NCBI RefSeq assembly: GCF_030272615.1
Contig: NC_081413.1
Location: forward strand, 22,694,501 to 22,758,500
Length of the DNA stretch: 64,000 nucleotides
Source of the DNA: Cryptomeria japonica
Taxonomy: Eukaryota; Streptophyta; Pinopsida; Cupressales; Cupressaceae
Direction: 5' to 3'
Positions 58,486 through 64,000 of this stretch are shown in pieces. The translations under genes were made by a program, and so were the position numbers. How positions within the stretch are numbered: position 1 is the stretch's first letter; every line of letters starts with the position of its first letter. The notes below the pieces were generated by a model. It had not been told where the DNA came from, did no database searches, and saw only the letters and a list, made by a program, of their open reading frames with translations.

Positions 58486-59906
58486 ATTCTAGCCAAATCC
58501 CAAAGCAATCCCGACGGGAAAATAGAGGGAAAAAAATTAAGGTGAAAAAATTGATATCTATCAGTAACAGATCCATTTTTAAAATTCCAAAAATGGATAT
58601 TCGTTTCCTCAACTGGGTATGTGCAGGATCAAGCGAGGCCAAAAAGTGGCAATGGGAAAAAAAACACATTCAAAATTTTGCCAAACACTCGTGTTCTAGG
58701 GTAAAAGGTATTCGTTTACTTAATTAATTAAATCATATTGATTTAATAATTAAGTCACCTTTTCTCTATTTCACTTAAGCTAAATTTAGGAAGCCAAACT
58801 TAGGAATATTATTAATTAACTCATTATTAATTATTAATTTCTTTTAGGTTTTTCCTTTTAGGTTTGGTCTCATTTTATAAGGATTGATCGCTACAAGAGA
58901 CTGTGATCTGCATTCAAGGAGTGTTGATTAAAAATACTAATAATCACAAGACAGGGGAATTGTAATATATGTACAAAGCATCAATCTAATATGACTAAGA
59001 CATGTAACATTGGAAGAAGTTGTTCCTACATATAATATAATGTCCTTGTTAAAGCTATAATATAAGTATAGAATGAAAAATTATGGGAAGTAAATTTTTC
59101 TTTTTCTAATTTAAGTAAACATGACATGTATGTGGGAATCTGATCTTAGCAATTTGTTTATTATTGTATATATATACATCTACACTAACATTTACATACT
59201 CTACACTAACATTTACATATTCTTTCATATTGGGAGAACATTCTGAAGAGAGTACAAGTGAAACAAAAAATATTTTAAAAAAGTAAATTTCCATTTTATG
59301 ACATAGATGTGTGTGGTATGTGTGTGGTATGTGTTCAAAAGAGAATCTATTTGTACTATATGTGTGTTTATCTCTTGTTGTATTGCGAGACAGGCCTATT
59401 TTTATTAGCAAAAATAGTGTTTTTTGGGTAACTTCTTGTTTTTGTATTTATTGTGGAAGTTTTATTTCGTACTTGTCTCTCATTAAACCTATACCCACAT
59501 AATTAATAATGTAATTAAAAGAATGGCATGGTTCATTAGGGAAAAACTAATTTTTTCTTCTTTTTTAAATTGCAAAATATCATATATTTTCTAATTGTAA
59601 TGATGATTTAGTTAGCAATAATAATTCATAGATTAAAACACTCATCTCCCTTAATTATATTATGCAATGTTCATGTTAATACTTGATTCTAAACCTTGCA
59701 TAGATTAGAGAATAATTCTCGCTCATTTTTATTAAATTGATTAAATTAGTGAAAATATTCTAATACTCAATTAGATCTTGGCATATATTTCCTCAAACAA
59801 AAATCCTAATTAAAAACCATAATAAAAATATATATCCTTCTTACACTCCTAACTTAAAGTGGAAGACCATTAAAGAGAGTTTATTAAAAAGACCCCTAAA
59901 ATTACA
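58486..59906. other. No gene seen
   Basis: AT-rich, unassigned. A short tandem pair (CTACACTAACATTTACATA) lies at 59180-59221. Confidence 0.4.
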
Positions 59907-60114
59907 AATAATGACAATTATTATTATTTTATTTTTTAAGACAACAGTAATCAGCTATAGCACCTAACTAGTAAAATTTTTCACATGGCCGGTGACACAA
60001 GAGCGACACATCCTATGGTACCATGTGGCTTGGGGGGAGACTAGACCTCATGACCTCGTGCTCTACCATTGGAAGCTCTTGCCAATTGAGCTACGTTCCT
60101 AGCCCAATAATGAC
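59907..60114 (-). mobile_element. tRNA-derived SINE with target duplication
   Basis: On the minus strand the 5' end reads GGGCTAGGAACGTAGCTCAA, with an A box (TAGCTCAATTGG) at about 60094-60083, and a degenerate B box (GGTCTAGTCTCC) about 40 bases on. The body is about 175 bases and ends in an A-rich tail (minus strand AAAAAATAAAATAATAATAAT, about 59916-59938). AATAATGAC flanks both sides (59907-59915 and 60106-60114), with similar ATTATT beyond. This is the layout of a plant tRNA-derived SINE. Confidence 0.8.
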
Positions 60115-60639
60115 TATTATTTAATTAAAATCATTAATTCATAATAATTCATGGGATTTTCTTATAATTACTTTTTAAGCTCTTTAAATTGGGAGGAGGG
60201 CCTCACCTATTAAATTAATTTTCTGTTAAGGAAATGAAAACAAAATTAATAATATTCAATAAGAATTTAAGAGAAATAATATTATAATATATTATTCCCC
60301 TAATGTTAAGATACTTAATTACCTTTAGTTACCCTTCTATTTCTCTTAGCGAACCCCTGGTCTACTACTATTTTTTCAAAATTTGTTTGTACTTAAGGAA
60401 ACCTAACAAGGGGATATGCCTTTAATTTTGGCCACTATTCATACCAATTACATGGATCTTGGAAGAGAAATAAATTAAATTTAAAAAAAAAGAGAGAGAT
60501 TAAAGGTGTCGCCCAAATGCCTTAGGTGAAACCCTAATCACCTTTCATATCCTTTTCTAAGAAATTGAAACAAAGGTTGCAATTTAGGAGGGATTGTAGG
60601 AGCATGAATAGAGATGACCTAGATTTCACTATATAATTA
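60115..60639. other. No gene seen
   Basis: AT-rich, unassigned DNA up to the copia LTR. Confidence 0.4.
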
Positions 60640-61829
60640 TGTTGGCATATGTTTATCATTGATGTCAAATGGTGAGCTTGTTTGTCAAAGGTAGATGTTG
60701 GCAAGGAAGACATTGTAGCAAGGTTGAGATATGAAATTGTTTTTTATTAGTACCATAATTATCCGGATTGACAAGATGAAGTTATAATGTTGAGAAGGTA
60801 TTTAGGGTTTAGTGACTAAGGATTTATAATGTGATTTTAAAATTCTATCTTAGTTTCAACATGAACTATTCAATGACAACAAGAAATAGTCAATGGGGAC
60901 ATGAACTAGTCAATAGCGACGAGAACTCTAAGAAATACAATAAACATCATAACATCAAATAAAAATCAAATTAACAATTGAAATAACTTCTAAGGTCATA
61001 TTTAAGGTCGATGTTTCATCTTTCAAAGGTGTGAGTATGAATATTTAATATTAATTTTTTAAATATTTATGGCTATTTATTGTGAGAAGATTTTGATGGG
61101 TAGTTACCGGTTTTGTTTTGCCTATAATATATTTTGCTAATTTTTGGTGCATCAATGCACTTGATGGTTTAAACCAAAAAAGAATTTGCTTGATGGATGT
61201 TGTAATGAGAATGAAATGACATTTTTTGTGTCTACAAATACTTGTTGAAGATTAAAGTGGAATATTAATGTTGCATATGCAAGGTTGTAAAGAAGTATTG
61301 TGGTATGCACACCATGTTTATTATTGTGGATGAAAGAAATTAATCAAATAATTTTACTATAAACAAGGTTACCTTTTGTATCCATGTTTATTGTTGTACA
61401 TAAAATAAGGTGATCAAAGAATTGTATTGAAAACAGAGTCACCCTCTGTATTATATTTTCATTTCTTCTAAGTTTGATATAAGTGGAGTATTGTGGCTCC
61501 TATTGAGTAGATTCTCTTATTGCCCCGTACATTTTCAATGAGACTATAATCAGTGATATTCATCGCCATTTAGACATAATAATAATCACCTTTATAGTGA
61601 TGTTTTACCCTTCTAGGGTTTTCCAATCAAATATTTGTGTCATGTGATATGCATCTGTGACTCTTGGGTTATATGGACTGATAGATACCTTGATGCTATT
61701 GTTTTTTTTTATTTTATGAAGTTATATATGTTTTGGAGCTATTGTTTTAAGAATTTATTTCTTAAATTTGTTGAATATATTGACCACTAATTCACCACCC
61801 TCCCCCTCTTAGTGGTCTGAATTATTCCA
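60640..61829 (+). repeat. Probable 5' LTR of copia element A
   Basis: Starts TGTTGGCATATGTTTATCATTGATGTCAA, a beginning seen in plant copia LTRs and partly shared with element B (TTGTCATTGATGTCAA near 62427). It ends at about ATTATTCCA, after a C-rich stretch CACCCTCCCCCTCTTAG and just before a degenerate primer site. Limits are approximate; the 3' LTR is not found. Confidence 0.55.
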
Positions 61830-61831
61830 AG

Positions 61832-61843
61832 TGGAATCAGACA
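61832..61843 (+). promoter_or_regulatory. Degenerate Met-tRNA primer site
   Basis: TGGAATCAGACA, two changes from TGGTATCAGAGC. Confidence 0.55.
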
Positions 61844-61905
61844 AGTCCAGTTCCTTGTAGAGGACTAACAAAATTAGGTTGATCTTGGTAGGAATACTTG
61901 TATTT

Positions 61906-62190
61906 ATGGCACAAGAAGATTATTTAGTTGCAAAAGCACCTCTATTTGATGGTATTGATTATGCCTTTTGGAATGTTAGAATGCAAACCTATTTAATTTC
62001 TCTACGAGTTGATGTGTGGAGTTTATTTGTAAATAGATATAGTGTTCTTACTACTATACCCATTGATGTTGCTATAAAAAGGGAATACAAAATTGATGTC
62101 AGGGAAAAGTAGGTTGTACTTTGTGCCCTATCTAAAAAATTCTTTGTCAAGGTTATTGTGGCATCCTATATTGTACTCCCTTAAGATTTT
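61906..62190 (+). pseudogene. Ty1/copia gag N-terminus (element A)
   Basis: ATG at 61906. The product reads MAQEDYLVAKAPLFDGIDYA, then FWNVRMQTYLISLRVDVWSLF, the start of a copia-type gag (FDG.DY..W..RM...L). A TAG at 62110-62112 ends the frame; beyond it ALSKKFFVKVIVASYIV continues the gag pattern until another stop near 62182. The rest of the element is missing, apparently cut by element B. Confidence 0.8.
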
Positions 62191-62388
62191 TGAATGCATT
62201 TGGGTCCTAACCTTAGTATTTGTGCTCCCAGGCCTAATGAGGACTTGATTATGCTCATGTCATGTAAATTTGACTTCATATTAACCTCATACATCATTAA
62301 ATCTCTTGTCCTAGTCCCAAAATTGGGTATGACTTGTTGGCATTTCAATAAGGATATAGAGAAGCTTGTTGATGATTATGGATACAAC

Positions 62389-63767
62389 TGATTAAGGATG
62401 ATTATTGTCTTAATATTATTATTTTGTCATTGATGTCAAGAAATTGATTTTCTAATTTGGTATGATGTTGCCATATCTTAAGAAGTATGATTTTGAATAA
62501 GGGGAGAAATAAGTTATTCAATGGGAAACTATTACTGAGTTAGACAATGATGAGATCATGATATTTACATTGTTTTGATATCATACATATGTTATTGATT
62601 GTAAGGATAATACTATACTATGTTACTGAGCAAAGAACCTAGTCGGTAAACCCTAAGGAACCTAGTCGATAAACCCTAAGGTTATCACTATCAGATAATG
62701 AAGGCGAAATGTCTACCGAGTGAAGTTTAGTATTTACTGAGTTGCAATCGAGTAATAACAGAATGCATTAAATGATTACATGCATTATTTAATGAAGGAA
62801 GTTGGTGAGCTGGATATGATTAAATGATTGGTATGTCATGAATGAAGTTTGTTAAAGAATCTATGGCAAAGGAAAATCAGCAGGAAGATCTACAGCTCAG
62901 ATTGAACCACAATAACCTCACACAAGTTCCAAGAAATGTATGCAAGTTCCAAGGCGAGGTAACACGTTTTCAGATTGGCAAATACATTGAACCTGGACAA
63001 AGTTTGAAGATCTGATGGCTATTATTGATCATGGGAAATGTGATCAAGGAGATTAACCGATTGGCAAATTGTTTATAAATAAGAAACTGTTGATAAAAAA
63101 TGTATGTGGGTAAGTGTATGCATAGGAATGTTACATAGTGATTACCGAGCACTGAAGCTTGAAGACCTGTTTTGTATAACAGAGTATAAAGCCCAACAGA
63201 TGGACAAGATGAATCCTATATTGTATTGAGCAAATAAGAATCTACTTTAGCATTTTAGATGTGAAGTTGTAGATAGATTTTTATTACTGTTATTTTGTGA
63301 AGTGACAGAAAATCTCTTAACCGAGTGGACTTAGCAGTCTTATTTGTAAAACCCTCTAGCAAGGTGACATTCTAATTGAGTGTTTGAAATCCTCTGACAA
63401 GGTCACTTCTAACAAGGTGAAGATCCTAATAGATCTGAGGGAAATCCCTTAACTGGGTCACATCTAGCAATGTGTTTGTAATCTTTAGCAAGATTTGCTT
63501 TTAACCAAGCATACTCTAGAAGAGTATATTTCTTAGTGGGTCCGAAATCCCACAGTGGTTTTTCCCTATTTGGGTTTCCACGTTAAATCTAGTGTTATGA
63601 GTTTTATGATGTTTATATGCTTTTGAGTTTGCATGTCTAGTAGTTTTGGATATATTACAGAAATATATGTTACTGAGGTTGAATTTGATGTTTTTATGGA
63701 AGATTAAGTTTGTATGATTCACCGCCCCCCCCTCTATAATCTTATTTGCTTGGCATCTGTACTTACA
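62389..63767 (+). repeat. Probable 5' LTR of copia element B
   Basis: Starts near TGATTAAGGATGATTATTG and ends near TACTTACA, just before a primer-like site. It holds a 23-bp tandem pair (GAACCTAGTCGGTAAACCC, 62636-62681), a TATA-like TTTATAAATAAG (63071), and CACAGTGGTTTTTCCC with TTTGGGTTTCCACGT (63551-63585), a block kept in many plant copia LTRs near their 3' end. Outer limits are approximate. Confidence 0.6.
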
Positions 63768-63800
63768 TTAAGTATCAGAACCATCAATTGGTCTCAGAGC
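63768..63800 (+). promoter_or_regulatory. Primer-binding site, two candidate copies
   Basis: AAGTATCAGAACC at 63770-63782 and TGGTCTCAGAGC at 63789-63800 both resemble the Met-tRNA site TGGTATCAGAGCC. Which one is used is unclear; the first sits next to the likely LTR end. Confidence 0.6.
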
Positions 63801-63851
63801 TTTGGACTCCGAAAGAAAAAGTTTAAAGTTACTTGAGGCAAAGTTCCAAAG

Positions 63852-64000
63852 ATGTATAAGAGGGATGCACCAAAGCTGAACAAGTCAAGTTTCTCTACAT
63901 GGCAGAAAAGGATGAAGCTGCACCTATCAGGAGTTGGAGAATATGTTGTATATTATTTGGAGAATGATTTCATCACACCGAGCACCTATCCATTGACAAT
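63852..64000 (+). CDS. Ty1/copia gag, 5' part (runs off window)
   Basis: ATG at 63852 opens a frame that stays open to the window edge (about 49 codons). It starts MYKRDAPKLNKSSFSTWQKR, then MKLHLSGVGEYVVYYLEND, which is the N-terminal gag pattern of copia elements (P.L....F..W..RM..HL). It follows an LTR and primer site at the expected distance. No stop is seen, so element B could be intact in this part. Confidence 0.75.
   Translation, partial: MYKRDAPKLNKSSFSTWQKRMKLHLSGVGEYVVYYLENDFITPSTYPLT

Noticed and set aside
1-64000. CRISPR arrays, bacterial operons, rRNA genes, riboswitches
   Set aside because: No regularly spaced direct repeats with unique spacers, no Shine-Dalgarno-linked gene runs and no rRNA core sequences were seen; the window is eukaryotic in character.

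Overview
The window looks like a plant nuclear chromosome, most likely from a large, repeat-rich genome such as a gymnosperm. It is AT-rich with no operon-like packing. It holds Ty3/gypsy, Ty1/copia, L1-type LINE, SINE and TRIM elements typical of plants, with primer-binding sites for plant initiator Met-tRNA. The gymnosperm suggestion is inference from the style of the repeats, not from a species marker. Almost nothing here is an intact host gene. Two short multi-exon candidates on the minus strand (16.1-17.2 kb and 41.7-42.2 kb) are the only likely host coding sequence.

Layout. 1-5787: 3' half of a gypsy element (gag-protease remnant, integrase C-terminus, long 3' non-coding part with minisatellites, polypurine tract, 3' LTR). 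5788-9796: AT-rich DNA with a probable LTR start at 7370 and a foldback element (8962-9796) that received a LINE fragment. 10020-14700: degenerate telomere-like TTAGGG array broken by a retroposed insert. 16133-17205: candidate split gene on the minus strand. 18472-26446: complete non-autonomous gypsy element with LTRs, a 5-bp target duplication (CCTTG), and one long gag-protease reading frame but no reverse transcriptase or integrase. 26447-32000: remnant gypsy element with Met-tRNA primer site, gag, polypurine tract and LTR; a 5'-truncated LINE lies in that LTR with a 15-bp target duplication. 34.7-36.2 kb: AT and CT/GA microsatellites. 36732-39351: transposase-like pseudogene split by a solo LTR of the same family as the LTR at 5004, in opposite orientation. 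40406-40980: gypsy gag fragment (minus). 41733-42232: coiled-coil exons (minus). 43291-49830: near full-length LINE with a 21-bp target duplication. 50.9-56.7 kb: a second, unrelated and more degraded LINE. 58150-58480: complete 331-bp TRIM whose short LTRs each hold a tRNA-like cloverleaf. 59907-60114: tRNA-derived SINE. 60640-64000: the 5' ends of two copia elements in a row.

How it works together. The window is a record of nested insertion: LINE into LTR, LINE into foldback, LTR element into a transposase gene, retroposon into telomere-like DNA. Decay appears driven largely by C-to-T change at methylatable sites, seen in the premature stops of the gag frame and in the CpG differences between the paired LTRs. 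The item most worth following is the TRIM with a tRNA-like pol III promoter inside its LTR, a layout parallel to 5S-carrying Cassandra elements but with a different RNA gene.
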